A DNA stretch of 64,000 nucleotides from Armatimonadetes bacterium Uphvl-Ar1 (GCA_002162075.1 CP021423.1:186001-250000); one strand, 5' to 3'; positions 24,526 through 33,972 are shown, counted from the first letter of the stretch. Notes: a model not told the origin generated them from the sequence alone. Translations and numbers: made by a program.

Positions 24526-25556
24526 GATTGGTTCCAGTCAGTTTGCCAGGAGGTGGCTTGTCGGGTGGGGACGATTTGGGCCGGTCGAGGATGAATTTTG
24601 AGTGTTCGTTCGAGGTCGGTGTCGCGGATTACCCCTATAAGTTGGGTGTAAGGCTCGTGGTGGCCCTGTTTGGCGGCGAGGTCTTCGATATACGAGATGA
24701 CTTCATCGAAGTTCGTAGTGTCGGGCTGGGTGATGTTCAGGCTGACTTGAGCGATTTCTTGGGCTTGGAGTTCGAGGCCGAGGGCTCGAACTCCGGCGAA
24801 TAGCGGGTTGTTGGCTTGGCGTTCGTGGCGAATTTGGGCGGCGATGTGCTTCATGGTTTTGAATGCGCCAGGGGTGTTCGGAAAGTTGATATTGAGAGCG
24901 ATGAGGAAATTGCGCCATCCAAGGACGGTAGCGCCAAGGTGGGGGTGGGCTTGGTTTGGGCCGAAGTCGGGGTTGAGGGGACGGTTGATGAGTTCACCGA
25001 ATCCGCCTTTTCTGAGATTGGGGAGAGACTTTCCGGGGGCGGAGTGTTCGTACAGGAAAATGGGGATATGGTGGGTTTGTGCGAGGATTTGGGCGGTTTC
25101 GGTGATGAATGATTGGAGGGTGGATTCTTGAGTTTGCGTCTGGATGTATTTTGCTGGGTTGGAGTTGTAGTCAACCATTCCTAAACCCGATTCACCAGAA
25201 ATTCCATGTATATTTGTGCCCCACCCCTCCCCCGCAGGGAGGGAGGAATGAGCTTCACCCTTTGCACAAAGTTCAGGAATGGGGATGAAGGGGCAGACGT
25301 CGAGGCCTCCGATGCGCGGATGGACTCCGGTGTGTCGCTGGAGGTTGATGGCGGGGAGGAGGATTTCGGCGAGTCCGAGGAGGGTTTGTTGGACGTTGTG
25401 GGGCGTACCGGAGAAAGCGGTAACCGTTCGGTTGTGATCGATATCGGCTTCGGCGAAATGTACGGTGACGGGTGTGCTTTCGAGAAAATCGAATGCTTGA
25501 CGGAGCACGGTGCGTTCCCGACCGATTGACCAGTTGGGGACGGCGAGGATTGGCAT
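24522..25556 (-). CDS. ftcD: glutamate formimidoyltransferase (FTCD N-terminal type), with a repeat-derived insertion
   Basis: A 344-residue protein related to the transferase half of FTCD, which moves the formimino group of N-formiminoglutamate to tetrahydrofolate in histidine breakdown. Visible: 'MPILAVPNWSIGRERTVLRQ', 'VTVHFAEADIDHNRTVTAFS', 'HTGHPRIGGLDVCPFIP'-like segment (HTGVHPRIGGLDVCPFIP), 'HPHLGATVLGWRNFLIALNI'. Between 'CPFIPIPELCAKG' and 'KYIQTQTQES' about 30 residues ('HSSLPAGEGWG') derive from a palindromic repeat. No cyclodeaminase domain is attached. It overlaps purK, placing it in a folate/purine setting. Confidence 0.85.
   Translation of the reverse strand: MPILAVPNWSIGRERTVLRQAFDFLESTPVTVHFAEADIDHNRTVTAFSGTPHNVQQTLLGLAEILLPAINLQRHTGVHPRIGGLDVCPFIPIPELCAKGEAHSSLPAGEGWGTNIHGISGESGLGMVDYNSNPAKYIQTQTQESTLQSFITETAQILAQTHHIPIFLYEHSAPGKSLPNLRKGGFGELINRPLNPDFGPNQAHPHLGATVLGWRNFLIALNINFPNTPGAFKTMKHIAAQIRHERQANNPLFAGVRALGLELQAQEIAQVSLNITQPDTTNFDEVISYIEDLAAKQGHHEPYTQLIGVIRDTDLERTLKIHPRPAQIVPTRQATSWQTDWNQS
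25214..25246. repeat. CCCTCCC hairpin repeat inside ftcD
   Basis: TTGTGCCCCACCCC leads into CCCTCCC (25225-25231), loop CCGCA, GGGAGGG (25237-25243). The lead-in ATTTGTGCCCCACCCC is shared with the purK copy. It is read in frame and yields 'SSLPAGEGWG' in the protein. Confidence 0.75.
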
Positions 25557-25565
25557 TTTGGGGTT

Positions 25566-26330
25566 TTACTTCATGACGAAGTTGAAGCCGCTATCGAGAT
25601 AGATTATTTGTCCTGTGATTCCGCTGCTGAGTTCTGAGCAGAGGTAGACGGCGTTGAGTCCGCACTCGTGTTGACCAAATGGACGTTTGAGGGGGACGTA
25701 TTCTTCGACGTTTCGGATTTTTTCGGCGAGACCTTTGACTCCTCGGGCGGAGAGAGTGTTGATGGGTCCGGGGGAGAGGGTATTGACCCGAATTCCACGA
25801 TCTCCGAGGTCTACGGCGAGGTAGCGAACGGCGGATTCGAGGGCGGCTTTGGCGACGCCCATGACGTTGTAGTTAGCGGCAGCGCGGGTCGAGCCGATGT
25901 AGGAAAGGGTGACGATGCTTGCGTCTTCGTTGAAAAGGGGTTCGAGAGTTCGGCATGCAGCCACGAGGGAATAAGCCGAGACTTCGAGGGCGAGGTTGAA
26001 GCCGGCGCGTGATGTTTCGATGAATCGGTTTTGGAGGTCTTCTCGATCGGCAAATGCGGCGGCGTGGACGAAGAAGTCTATTTTGCCGAATCGGGCTTTG
26101 ACTTCATCGTGCAGGCGGCTGAGGTCTTCTTCGGATGAGAAATCGCAGGTGATGGCGGAGAGTCTTTCTTGGCCCTCGATGAGTTTTTCGACTTTGCCGA
26201 GGAATTTTTCGTTTTGGGCTCCGACGGCGATGGTGGCTCCGTGTTGATGGAGAGCTTCGACAATGCCCCATCCAATACTGTTGTTATTTGAAACGTTTAG
26301 GACGAGCCCCTTTTTCCCTTCGAGCAACAT
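25566..26330 (-). CDS. fabI: enoyl-[acyl-carrier-protein] reductase FabI
   Basis: A 254-residue short-chain dehydrogenase with FabI features: cofactor segment 'GLVLNVSNNNSIGWGIVEAL', 'FFVHAAAFADREDL', catalytic Tyr144, Tyr154 and Lys161 ('NYNVMGVAKAALESAVRYLA'), and 'GIRVNTLSPGPINTLSARG'. It makes the last reduction in each fatty-acid elongation round using NAD(P)H. It is followed on the same strand by ftcD 9 bases later; the functional link is not obvious. Confidence 0.92.
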   Translation of the reverse strand: MLLEGKKGLVLNVSNNNSIGWGIVEALHQHGATIAVGAQNEKFLGKVEKLIEGQERLSAITCDFSSEEDLSRLHDEVKARFGKIDFFVHAAAFADREDLQNRFIETSRAGFNLALEVSAYSLVAACRTLEPLFNEDASIVTLSYIGSTRAAANYNVMGVAKAALESAVRYLAVDLGDRGIRVNTLSPGPINTLSARGVKGLAEKIRNVEEYVPLKRPFGQHECGLNAVYLCSELSSGITGQIIYLDSGFNFVMK

Positions 26331-26373
26331 GGGGTTGAGGTTACCCGGTGAAGTTTCGGGGGTTTAGGGTTCG

Positions 26374-26817
26374 TTATGGGTTTGGTTCGAAGGCAGTCAA
26401 ATAAAAGTCGCGGCGATGGTCGTCGATGAGGGTGTATCCGGTTATCTTGTCGCCTTGTATGTTGTAGACCATTGTATTTGGGAATTCGGGGTCAGGCGAG
26501 AGGGCGGTGAAAGAACTTGCGGTGATTTCCGTGATTTTGAATTCGAGGCTGATTTCGGTGGGAAGCACAGACGAGAGATCTTCCTTGAGGTGGAGAATAG
26601 TCAGTTTGAGCTGATCATCTTCCGGGAAAATTCTGAGCAACTCAACATATCGAACACCGCGAGAACTGGTGCACTGGAAAGTCCCGATGAGGGTGTTATT
26701 GTGGGCATTGGCCCAGGTTTCTGTGGCGGGATTACCTTCGTAAGTGCCTTGCCAGTGTCCGGTAAGCCACTTGAGTTGGTCGACGGTTTGAGTTGGGAGG
26801 GTTGCGGAATTTGACAT
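26374..26817 (-). CDS. DUF6265-like small protein
   Basis: A 147-residue soluble protein: 'QLKWLTGHWQGTYEGNPATE', 'HNNTLIGTFQCTSSRGVRYV', 'ELLRIFPEDDQLKLTILHLK', a lipocalin-like pattern matching the DUF6265 family (function unknown). It is a paralogue of the protein at 27083-27553. It ends 43 bases before the fabI start on the same strand. Confidence 0.7.
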   Translation of the reverse strand: MSNSATLPTQTVDQLKWLTGHWQGTYEGNPATETWANAHNNTLIGTFQCTSSRGVRYVELLRIFPEDDQLKLTILHLKEDLSSVLPTEISLEFKITEITASSFTALSPDPEFPNTMVYNIQGDKITGYTLIDDHRRDFYLTAFEPNP

Positions 26818-26895
26818 GCGGAAAGCCCTCCAGTTTGTACCCGCTTACACCTGCGGAAGCAATCTCATTTGTGAGTGTTTTGTTAGGAAAAGCAC

Positions 26896-26927
26896 AAAAA
26901 AATGGTGCTCCTTCTCAGGGGAGCACC
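26896..26927 (-). terminator. intrinsic terminator after the second DUF6265 gene
   Basis: GGTGCTCC (26904-26911) pairs with GGAGCACC (26920-26927); on the minus strand it is followed by a run of seven T. It lies downstream of the minus-strand gene ending at 27083. Confidence 0.8.
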
Positions 26928-27082
26928 GATACCCTCTTTTTCAGCTTCTGTTTTCCCTGGATGCTGAATCTGCAAGTCTCTGTCGGACTTGTCATTCTTC
27001 ATGATTGGGTTTTGGCCGGCGAATCTTTAGGATTAGATACCGAGGAGATAGATTGTGAGGCTGGGGATGATATTGTGCAGAT

Positions 27083-27553
27083 TCAGAAGTAAGAGAGGTC
27101 GAGAGAACTCTTTGGTGCAGGATGAAATTTGAAAGTAAATTGCTCTCCGCAAGGTTCGCCGATTGTCATAGCTGACCGGAGGGTGTCCCCATCTCGTTGA
27201 TATTTCACGTAGGCCCCCTCACTCAAATCATCAGTAAAGAGGGACATTGAGTTTTCGGTTAATTCGTGAAGGAAGAACCTGCACGGCTCGGGTTGTCCTG
27301 CAGGGTCGGAGAGATCACCTTTGAAAAATCGAACTGTTGCTTCTACATAGCCTTTTTCATCGGTGAATGCGACGAGTTCAAATCTGATAACTTTGCCGTC
27401 GAGGTGATGGCGAAAGATTGCAGTGAGATTATTTCCAGTTGGTTGACCCCAGATTTCTTCTACCCATCCTTCTGCACCACGACCGTGCCATGTTCCGACC
27501 ATGAATGAGATGTCTTGAAGAGTGCTTGGAAGGGGGTGCGGGAGTGTATTCAT
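27083..27553 (-). CDS. DUF6265-like small protein (second copy)
   Basis: A 156-residue protein: 'LQDISFMVGTWHGRGAEGWV', 'EEIWGQPTGNNLTAIFRHHL', 'VIRFELVAFTDEKGYVEATV'. The same plan as the neighbour at 26374 but divergent sequence, so an old duplication. Probably a small-ligand-binding beta-barrel; no function known. It has its own promoter region (27554-27730) and terminator. Confidence 0.7.
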   Translation of the reverse strand: MNTLPHPLPSTLQDISFMVGTWHGRGAEGWVEEIWGQPTGNNLTAIFRHHLDGKVIRFELVAFTDEKGYVEATVRFFKGDLSDPAGQPEPCRFFLHELTENSMSLFTDDLSEGAYVKYQRDGDTLRSAMTIGEPCGEQFTFKFHPAPKSSLDLSYF

Positions 27554-27730
27554 GGAATCGCGAGTTCTTCTGGGTTACATTTCCTTTTGACGTATTCGAC
27601 TTTGAAACATTACTGGTTGATGGTACTTTGATAGTGTTGGATCAAAGGAGTTGACTTAAGTCCTATTAATTACTGGGAAATGATGAATGTCTGAATTTGG
27701 AATACTTCAAATGATGTTAATGTTTTAATC

Positions 27731-30373
27731 TCATCCAGTAGATTGCATTCCGGCGGCGAGTCCGGCAATTGTTTGGAGGAGGGCTTGCTCGATATCGGCC
27801 GATGGTTTTGATCTCATTTTCTGAATGAGATGTGTTTGCATAATGTTGAGGGGGAGAGTTAGCGGGTTACGGAATTCGACCGTTTGGCGGACAACTTTAC
27901 TATTTGCCATGAGGTCTTTTGTTTGCTTGATTTGGAGGATGAGGGACTTGGTGAGATTGAATTCCTCGGAGATACGACAGTGGAATTTTTCGGCAAGTAT
28001 TTGATCTGGTACGAGGGTGGAATAGAGTATGGCGGTTTCGAGGTGAGCGCGGGTGAGTTCCAGTTCGGCGTTTTCGATGACAGTGGCGAAGAATGGCCAT
28101 TCGCGGTACATGGTTTGAAGTTGATCGATTGGAATGGTGGCAAGTCCGGTTCCTAGTCCGTACCAACCGGGGACGACGTATCTTGATTGCACCCAGGCAA
28201 AGTTCCAAGGGATTGCTCTCAGTCCATCGAGGGAGTCCAGCTTTTTCCCGGGTCTCATTACGGGCCGTGATGCGATGCTCAGCTTGGAAATGAACTCGAT
28301 GGGCGAGGCGGCGAGGTAGAACTCGAGGAATTGAGGATCGTTGTAGATGAGGTCGCGATAGGCAATTTTTGAGGCTTGGGAGATGGTTTCGGCGGCTTGT
28401 CTGAATTCGGGATTTGTAGCTCCGGACTGGGTTTTTCGGGCGGCTCCGGCGAGACATGCGCTGGCGATTTGTTCCAAGTGGCGGTGAGCGATGGGACGAA
28501 GTGAGTATCGGAATGAGATGACTTCGCCTTGTTCGGTGAATCTAATGTCGCCGCTGAATGAACCAGATGGTTGAGAGAGGATCGCTTTGTTTGCGCGACC
28601 GCCGCCTCGTCCGACAGTGCCGCCTCGACCGTGGAAGAACCGAAGCTTAATGGAGTGTTCCTTTGCAATTTGACTGAGATCTGATTGAGCTTTGTGGAGA
28701 GACCAGTTGGCAGTGAAATAGCCTCCGTCTTTCGAACTGTCGCTGTATCCGAGCATAACTTCCTGCCGGTGAGATCGCGAACTGAGAATGGAGAGATAGA
28801 GGGGAGATGAGAACAAATCTCGCAGAAGTGAGTTTCCAAGTTCGAGGTCATCGATAGTTTCGAGGAGGGGTACGAAGTCGATTGATGACTCCGGGTTTGC
28901 GTTCTGGTAGTGGAGGAGGCCAGAATCCTTGGCAAGGACAACGGCTTCGAGAAGGTCGCTGAGGCCGTGGGTCATTGAGATGATGTAGCAGTTAATGCTG
29001 GAAGCGCCGAACTGCTTGTGAGCTTTTTTGATTGTTCGGAAGACTTTGCGGGTGGCTTCGCATTTGCTTGTTCCGCGCCAAGCTTGGTCTACCATTGGAC
29101 GTGGGTTGCTGATTTCTTTGAGGAGGAGAGCCACTTTTTCCGGTTCTTCGAGTTGAGAGTAAGCGTCGGTGGAATCCAGTTCGCCAGTGGCATGAAAAAG
29201 TTCACTGATTGCGGTGACATGTTCATCGGAGTGCTGGCGGATATCGAGGGGAATGATTCCTCCTGGGAAAGCCCGGATGATCCGTAGAAGCCTTGGGAAT
29301 AGTCCAGTTGAGGCGAAGGCAGAGTTATTCGATTCGCGAAGTGTATTTTCGATATTGGACAGCTGGGCGAGGAGGTCTGAGTGGGGAAGGGTGGTTACTT
29401 GCTCAGCCAGTGCATTGAATTGCTCCTGAAGCGGCATTTGGTCACCGCTCGTTGACGGGACATGGGCGGCTGACTGTGAAGCTTCTCGGGCGAGTCTTTG
29501 GAGGAGTGTTGTGACCGTATTAATGAATGTTTGACGGTGCTTGTTTAGGGTTTCTAATGTGACTTCGGGGGTGACGGCGGGATTGCCATCTCGGTCACCG
29601 CCGACCCAGGATCGGTAGGTGATGGTTTGGCTGAGGTCGGGGGCGGGTGAGTTAAATTCGGATGTCCAGGCATGTTCAAAATCACGCTGGATCCAGGAAG
29701 CGACGCGAAGAATTGTCCTTTCGAAGTAATAGAGTGCGTTGTCGACTTCGTCGAGGACAGTCATTCCGCCGGGTTCTTGTTCGGCAGTTTGCCAAAGCGT
29801 GGTGATATTACGGATCAGGTCTTGTTCGACCATTTGGTCGGAATTGAGGGGGCGGCTTAGGTCAACGTCATTTCTTGAGTCAGAGATTTCGACAAGGTTG
29901 CGGGCAATTGATTCGAGTTTATCGAGGACGACTCTTCGACGGGCTTCGGTGGGGTGGGCGGTGAGGGTGGGGACGACGTGAAGACTTTGGAGAAGTTGTC
30001 GGAGTTCTTGTTCGGAGTGTGAGATTTTGAGGTGGGATATTGTTTGTCGGATCGATTCGGGTCGATCTGGTCGGCTCCGGTTGACCCGTACAATTTCCTT
30101 TTGTTCGGCGATATTGATGAGTTGGAAGAGGATCGTGTAAGCCCGGGCGACTTTTTGGATGGTTCGGGGATTTGTGAAGGCGGGGATATCTTGTTCGATG
30201 TTGGCTTGAGGATTGGATTTCGCGAGTTGATGAATGGCCTGAGCGGCGTCGAGAATTGATTCGCCTTCTTGGGTTTGGACAACTTGCCCGAGGATGTCAT
30301 CAAGGAGGATCAGGTCTCGCTGAAGAGGTTCGGAGAGCCCGACGGGATCAAGGTTCAGGAACGAGCGGCTCAC
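27731..30373 (-). CDS. ppc: phosphoenolpyruvate carboxylase
   Basis: The 880-residue protein is full length for bacterial PEPC. The catalytic His140 is in 'LTAHPTEARRR'; other signatures are 'YRSWVGGDRDGNPAVT', 'GYSDSSKDGGYFTANWSLHK' and 'FFHGRGGTVGRGGG'. It adds bicarbonate to PEP to form oxaloacetate, refilling the TCA cycle. The C-terminus ends in Met-Gln-Ser-Thr-Gly close to the conserved end of the family. It is monocistronic. Confidence 0.97.
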   Translation of the reverse strand: MSRSFLNLDPVGLSEPLQRDLILLDDILGQVVQTQEGESILDAAQAIHQLAKSNPQANIEQDIPAFTNPRTIQKVARAYTILFQLINIAEQKEIVRVNRSRPDRPESIRQTISHLKISHSEQELRQLLQSLHVVPTLTAHPTEARRRVVLDKLESIARNLVEISDSRNDVDLSRPLNSDQMVEQDLIRNITTLWQTAEQEPGGMTVLDEVDNALYYFERTILRVASWIQRDFEHAWTSEFNSPAPDLSQTITYRSWVGGDRDGNPAVTPEVTLETLNKHRQTFINTVTTLLQRLAREASQSAAHVPSTSGDQMPLQEQFNALAEQVTTLPHSDLLAQLSNIENTLRESNNSAFASTGLFPRLLRIIRAFPGGIIPLDIRQHSDEHVTAISELFHATGELDSTDAYSQLEEPEKVALLLKEISNPRPMVDQAWRGTSKCEATRKVFRTIKKAHKQFGASSINCYIISMTHGLSDLLEAVVLAKDSGLLHYQNANPESSIDFVPLLETIDDLELGNSLLRDLFSSPLYLSILSSRSHRQEVMLGYSDSSKDGGYFTANWSLHKAQSDLSQIAKEHSIKLRFFHGRGGTVGRGGGRANKAILSQPSGSFSGDIRFTEQGEVISFRYSLRPIAHRHLEQIASACLAGAARKTQSGATNPEFRQAAETISQASKIAYRDLIYNDPQFLEFYLAASPIEFISKLSIASRPVMRPGKKLDSLDGLRAIPWNFAWVQSRYVVPGWYGLGTGLATIPIDQLQTMYREWPFFATVIENAELELTRAHLETAILYSTLVPDQILAEKFHCRISEEFNLTKSLILQIKQTKDLMANSKVVRQTVEFRNPLTLPLNIMQTHLIQKMRSKPSADIEQALLQTIAGLAAGMQSTG

Positions 30374-30407
30374 GGCTACGTTTTACCGCTTTCTATTGTT
30401 AAATAGT

Positions 30408-30429
30408 GACCCCACCTTTTGGTGGGGTC
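30408..30429 (-). terminator. intrinsic terminator of the sigma-factor operon
   Basis: GACCCCACC (30408-30416), loop TTTT, GGTGGGGTC (30421-30429): a perfect nine-base stem between the stop at 30445 and the ppc start. The T-tract after it on the minus strand is short (ACTATTTAAC). Confidence 0.7.
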
Positions 30430-30444
30430 CTCGCATTGGGAGAA

Positions 30445-31086
30445 TTAAAATTCGCTTAGCGACTTTAGCTCTCGTTCGGCCTGAGTTACTTGAGTTCCGG
30501 CGAGAAACTCATTGAATTTTTGCGTTACGGGGTGGCTGTCACCGACTCGTTGCGATACGAGGATTACGCCGATGATCACAATGAACCCAAAGGCAACGTT
30601 ACAAAAAATCCATAACGGATTGACCTTGGTGAGCACGGACGGGCCGAGGAGGGTTTGGAACAGTAGGATGGGAAATGTAAACCATCCGACTAATGACGTA
30701 GCGAAGAATTGCTTTGCCCCTTTCACTCGGAAGCGTTTGATTTCCGCAAGACGTGTTTGAGTTTCAACTATTGGGTCAGTCCATTCTAGCTTTTGGATGA
30801 GAACGAGTTGCCAAATTGAATGTGCGATGGCAGCAATTGCAAGGCAGTGAATGAACAGAGCGGGAAGTGCGAGGGCGGGACTCCCTGTGAGAGCACCGAA
30901 ATTGTCACCCAAAAATCCTCCAGTCCAAAGGAGGGTTAGGGCGCCGATGACGATTTCAAGGATCGGTTCTTTTCGCAATGGAGCTTGTACTTTTTGAGTA
31001 ATCGTGGTTGCCTTGAGTGCTTCTTCCATATGATTTACTCTTGAGTTGAGTTCGGTCCAGCTAGATTTGAGTTCATTTAGTTCCAA
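30445..31086 (-). CDS. multi-span membrane protein, candidate partner of the ECF sigma factor
   Basis: A 213-residue protein with a short soluble start ('MELNELKSSWTELNSRVNHM', helical), then four hydrophobic spans ('ILEIVIGALTLLWTGGFLG', 'ALPALFIHCLAIAAIAHSIW', 'FFATSLVGWFTFPILLF', 'FCNVAFGFIVIIGVILV'). It overlaps the sigma gene by ten bases. Genes in this position often regulate the sigma factor, but the classic anti-sigma zinc motif is absent, so an anti-sigma role is inference only. Confidence 0.7.
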   Translation of the reverse strand: MELNELKSSWTELNSRVNHMEEALKATTITQKVQAPLRKEPILEIVIGALTLLWTGGFLGDNFGALTGSPALALPALFIHCLAIAAIAHSIWQLVLIQKLEWTDPIVETQTRLAEIKRFRVKGAKQFFATSLVGWFTFPILLFQTLLGPSVLTKVNPLWIFCNVAFGFIVIIGVILVSQRVGDSHPVTQKFNEFLAGTQVTQAERELKSLSEF

Positions 31087-31583
31087 GTGTTTTTTTCCTG
31101 TGCTTCAAGTTGTTGTCGGAGTTGCGCTTTTATGCGACTGATTCGTGTGGCGATATTTCCTGGTGTTGTGCCAATAATTTCGGCGATTTGTGACTGGGGT
31201 AAATCGTCTAGCGAGAGGCTGAGAATGGCGCGGCTTACGGGGTCTAGATTGTCAATCAACTGACGCAGGATTTGAGTGCGATCGTCCGTGTAGTTTTCGG
31301 GAGCGGGAATGGTTTCTGGCAGTTCGACCGTAGTTCCCTTTTTGGAATGGATTCGGAACCAGGAAATTGCAGTGTTGAGGGAGACCTTGTATGCCCAAGT
31401 TGAGAATGACTGTTCGGAGTTGTATTTTGGAAATGCTTTCCAAAGATTGAGTTTGATTTCCTGAACAAGATCTTGCTGATCTTCAATCTTGCGGGCATAG
31501 GTGGAAGTTACGCGAAAGATAAGCCCCTGATGTGCTTCAACAAGGGTCTGAAACTTGATTTGGTCGTCGACCCGTTTGGTCAT
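31077..31583 (-). CDS. ECF-type RNA polymerase sigma factor
   Basis: From the ATG at 31583, preceded by GGAG, this gives 168 residues. Region 2 ('QDLVQEIKLNLWKAFPKYNS', 'FSTWAYKVSLNTAISWFR') and region 4 ('PVSRAILSLSLDDLPQSQIA', 'EIIGTTPGNIATRISRIKAQ') are clear. It directs polymerase to a specific regulon. It overlaps the membrane protein gene downstream and probably controls its own operon; no matching promoter could be identified by eye. Confidence 0.9.
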   Translation of the reverse strand: MTKRVDDQIKFQTLVEAHQGLIFRVTSTYARKIEDQQDLVQEIKLNLWKAFPKYNSEQSFSTWAYKVSLNTAISWFRIHSKKGTTVELPETIPAPENYTDDRTQILRQLIDNLDPVSRAILSLSLDDLPQSQIAEIIGTTPGNIATRISRIKAQLRQQLEAQEKNTWN

Positions 31584-31648
31584 TGTTTGCTCCACGATGA
31601 AGTGATTCGCACGTGGAGCGATTATCTTACACGAGACCTAGGCTGTTT

Positions 31649-33295
31649 TCAGACGAGTTCAATGATGGGGACGACGATTGGGCGTTGCTTGGTGGATCGC
31701 CAGAGGAGTTTTCCGGAGGCTTCGACGATTTCGGTTGCCATGTGGTCGCTGGATTTGAGTTCAGCGGGTTGGTAGCGCGTTAGGATCGTGCAGAGATCAT
31801 CGAGGACGTCTTCAATGTCTTTGGGGGTCGCGTTCATGCCTCGGATGTCGGCGCGGGGTCTTCCGAGCATTTCGCCAGTTTGCGTATCGATTACAAGGGT
31901 GATGACACAGACTCCGTCGTGAGCGAGGGTGTGCCGTTGCCGGAGGACATTTTCGTTGATCGGTGAGTGACTGTTTTGATCGATGAAGACTTCTCCGAAG
32001 GGGACTTCGTCGACAACCCAGGCAGATTCTTCGTCGATATTGAGGGTTTGTCCGTTTTCGAGGACGAAGATACGATGGGGTTCGTGACCACCTTTGACCA
32101 AAAGGTCAGTCATTGCTTTTTGGTGTCTTGGTTCGCCGTGGACAGGAGCAACGTAGAACGGCTTGGTGAGCGCGATCATGTGCTTGACTTCTTCTTCATA
32201 GGCGTGACCCGAAGTATGAACGGGGGTTTCGTGGTCGGTGATGACATTTGCACCCTGGCGGATGAGGTTGTTGACGGTGCGCCAGATGGGGCCTTCGTTG
32301 CCGGGGATGGGTCGGGCCGAGTAGATGATTGTGTCGCCTTTGCGGACTTTGAGCCGGCTGTATTCTCGGCGAGACATTTGGCTGAGCGCCGCTTTTGGTT
32401 CTCCTTGGGAGCCGGTGACGATGAACACGACTTTGTTGTTGGGGAGCTTGTGAGCGTCGTCAATGGGGATTGTGTCTTCGCGATCAACGTTGATGTAGCC
32501 AAGGCGGCGACACATGTTGAAGGTCATTTCCATGCGGCGACCGGCGATGCTGACTTTTCGACCAGTGGCTTTTGCGGCATCGCAGATTTGTTGCATCCGG
32601 TGGATGTTGGAGCTAAATTGGGTGACGAGGACTCGACCTTCGGCTTGATGGAACAGCTTTTTGAGTGATGGTCCGACTTCGGACTCGGAGGGTGACCAGC
32701 CTTCTCGCTCGACGTTTGTGGAATCGCACAGGAGAAGGAGGACGCCTTCTTCTCCGAGTTCCTTGAGGCGGTCTTCGTCAGTTGTCAGCTTGTCGACGGG
32801 GGTTCTGTCAAATTTGAAGTCAGCAGTGAAGAGGACTATGCCTTCATCAGTATGGAATGCGATGGCGTTGGTTTCGGGGATGGAGTGGGTGATGCGAATG
32901 GGCTCAATTTCCATTTCCCCGAGTTTGAATTTCTCCCCTGGCGTCATGCGTTGGAAATTGACTTCGACATTGCGGGCTCTTTCTTCGAGCTTCATGGCGA
33001 CCATTGCTTGGGTGAGGGGGGTGCAGTAGAGGGGAAGATTAAATTCTCGGAGGAGGTAAGCGAGGGCGCCGACGTGGTCTTCATGGGCATGAGTGATGAC
33101 GATGCCCCGGACTTTATCGCGATTTTCGAGGATGTAAGTAAAGTCGGGGATGACGATATCTACTCCGTAATGTTCTTCGTGAGGGAAGGAGATTCCGCAG
33201 TCCACGATGATAATGTCTTTTTCTGTTTCGACGACGGTGCAGTTTTTTCCGATTTCGCCAGTTCCACCGAGGGGAATAATTTTGAGGGAGGGCAT
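31649..33295 (-). CDS. rnj: ribonuclease J
   Basis: The 548-residue metallo-beta-lactamase/beta-CASP RNase has the metal motif HAHEDH at residues 69-74, beta-CASP elements ('RVLVTQFSSNIHRMQQICDA', 'VFIVTGSQGEPKAALSQMSR') and the 'HTSGHAYEEEV' segment, plus the C-terminal J domain. RNase J has 5'-3' exonuclease and endonuclease activity and is a core mRNA decay and rRNA maturation enzyme in bacteria without RNase E. Length is normal. Confidence 0.95.
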   Translation of the reverse strand: MPSLKIIPLGGTGEIGKNCTVVETEKDIIIVDCGISFPHEEHYGVDIVIPDFTYILENRDKVRGIVITHAHEDHVGALAYLLREFNLPLYCTPLTQAMVAMKLEERARNVEVNFQRMTPGEKFKLGEMEIEPIRITHSIPETNAIAFHTDEGIVLFTADFKFDRTPVDKLTTDEDRLKELGEEGVLLLLCDSTNVEREGWSPSESEVGPSLKKLFHQAEGRVLVTQFSSNIHRMQQICDAAKATGRKVSIAGRRMEMTFNMCRRLGYINVDREDTIPIDDAHKLPNNKVVFIVTGSQGEPKAALSQMSRREYSRLKVRKGDTIIYSARPIPGNEGPIWRTVNNLIRQGANVITDHETPVHTSGHAYEEEVKHMIALTKPFYVAPVHGEPRHQKAMTDLLVKGGHEPHRIFVLENGQTLNIDEESAWVVDEVPFGEVFIDQNSHSPINENVLRQRHTLAHDGVCVITLVIDTQTGEMLGRPRADIRGMNATPKDIEDVLDDLCTILTRYQPAELKSSDHMATEIVEASGKLLWRSTKQRPIVVPIIELV

Positions 33296-33386
33296 AGAAG
33301 GGTTTGAGGGTACCTTGGGTGGGTCAGTTGACCTCGGGTTTGTTCGGCATGGGAACTACAGGAAGGTGGGTCTGCTTTAGGAGAGC

Positions 33387-33956
33387 ATGACGAGTTGGAA
33401 ATGGACAGCGGGGGTTGTGGTTTTGGCGATGGGTTTGCTTGGCTGCGCACCTGAAAAAGTTGAGGTTCCGCCGACAAAGGAAGTTGTAGTGAGTAATGCG
33501 CCGAGTGAGGCGGGTGGTTCTCTTTCGGAGACGGTTGCGGTTGGAAAGGCCGCACCTGATTTTGAGATTTTGGATGAGAACGGCAAGAGTTGGAAGTTAT
33601 CGGATTATCGGGGGAAGACGGTGTTGCTTGATTTTTGGGGGTTCTGGTGCCCATATTGCGTGAAGGAGTTGCCGGAGCTGAGGAAGTACCACGACGAATT
33701 GGAGGCAAGGGGGCTTGTGCTGATCGGCATGAATAACGACTCGGAGCCAGCGAGCGAGATCAAGAAGCAGTTGGCAAAAAGCGTGGTCAATTGGCGGCAG
33801 GGAATGATTGGTGATGGTCACGAGTTGGACAAGGATTACGATGTGAGTGCTTATCCGACTAAGGTGTTGGTTGATCCGGATGGGATGATTGTTAACATTG
33901 ACAATTTCATTGATCAGGCGACAATTGAGAAGTATCTGCCAAAGTCGGTCAACTGA
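33387..33956 (+). CDS. TlpA-like thioredoxin lipoprotein with CxxC
   Basis: The 189-residue protein has a lipoprotein signal ('VVVLAMGLLGC'), a Pro/Ser linker, and a TlpA/ResA-like redoxin domain: 'APDFEILDENGKSWKLSDYR', active site 'LLDFWGFWCPYCVKELPEL', cis-Pro in 'DVSAYPTKVLVDPDG'. A good AGGAG ribosome-binding site precedes the ATG. Membrane-anchored thiol reductases of this type serve cytochrome c maturation or reduce envelope disulfides. It is followed 16 bases later by a paralogue in which the first active-site Cys is replaced by TGA; the two align without gaps through the domain. Confidence 0.92.
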   Translation: MTSWKWTAGVVVLAMGLLGCAPEKVEVPPTKEVVVSNAPSEAGGSLSETVAVGKAAPDFEILDENGKSWKLSDYRGKTVLLDFWGFWCPYCVKELPELRKYHDELEARGLVLIGMNNDSEPASEIKKQLAKSVVNWRQGMIGDGHELDKDYDVSAYPTKVLVDPDGMIVNIDNFIDQATIEKYLPKSVN

Positions 33957-33972
33957 GATACACTGATGGGTG

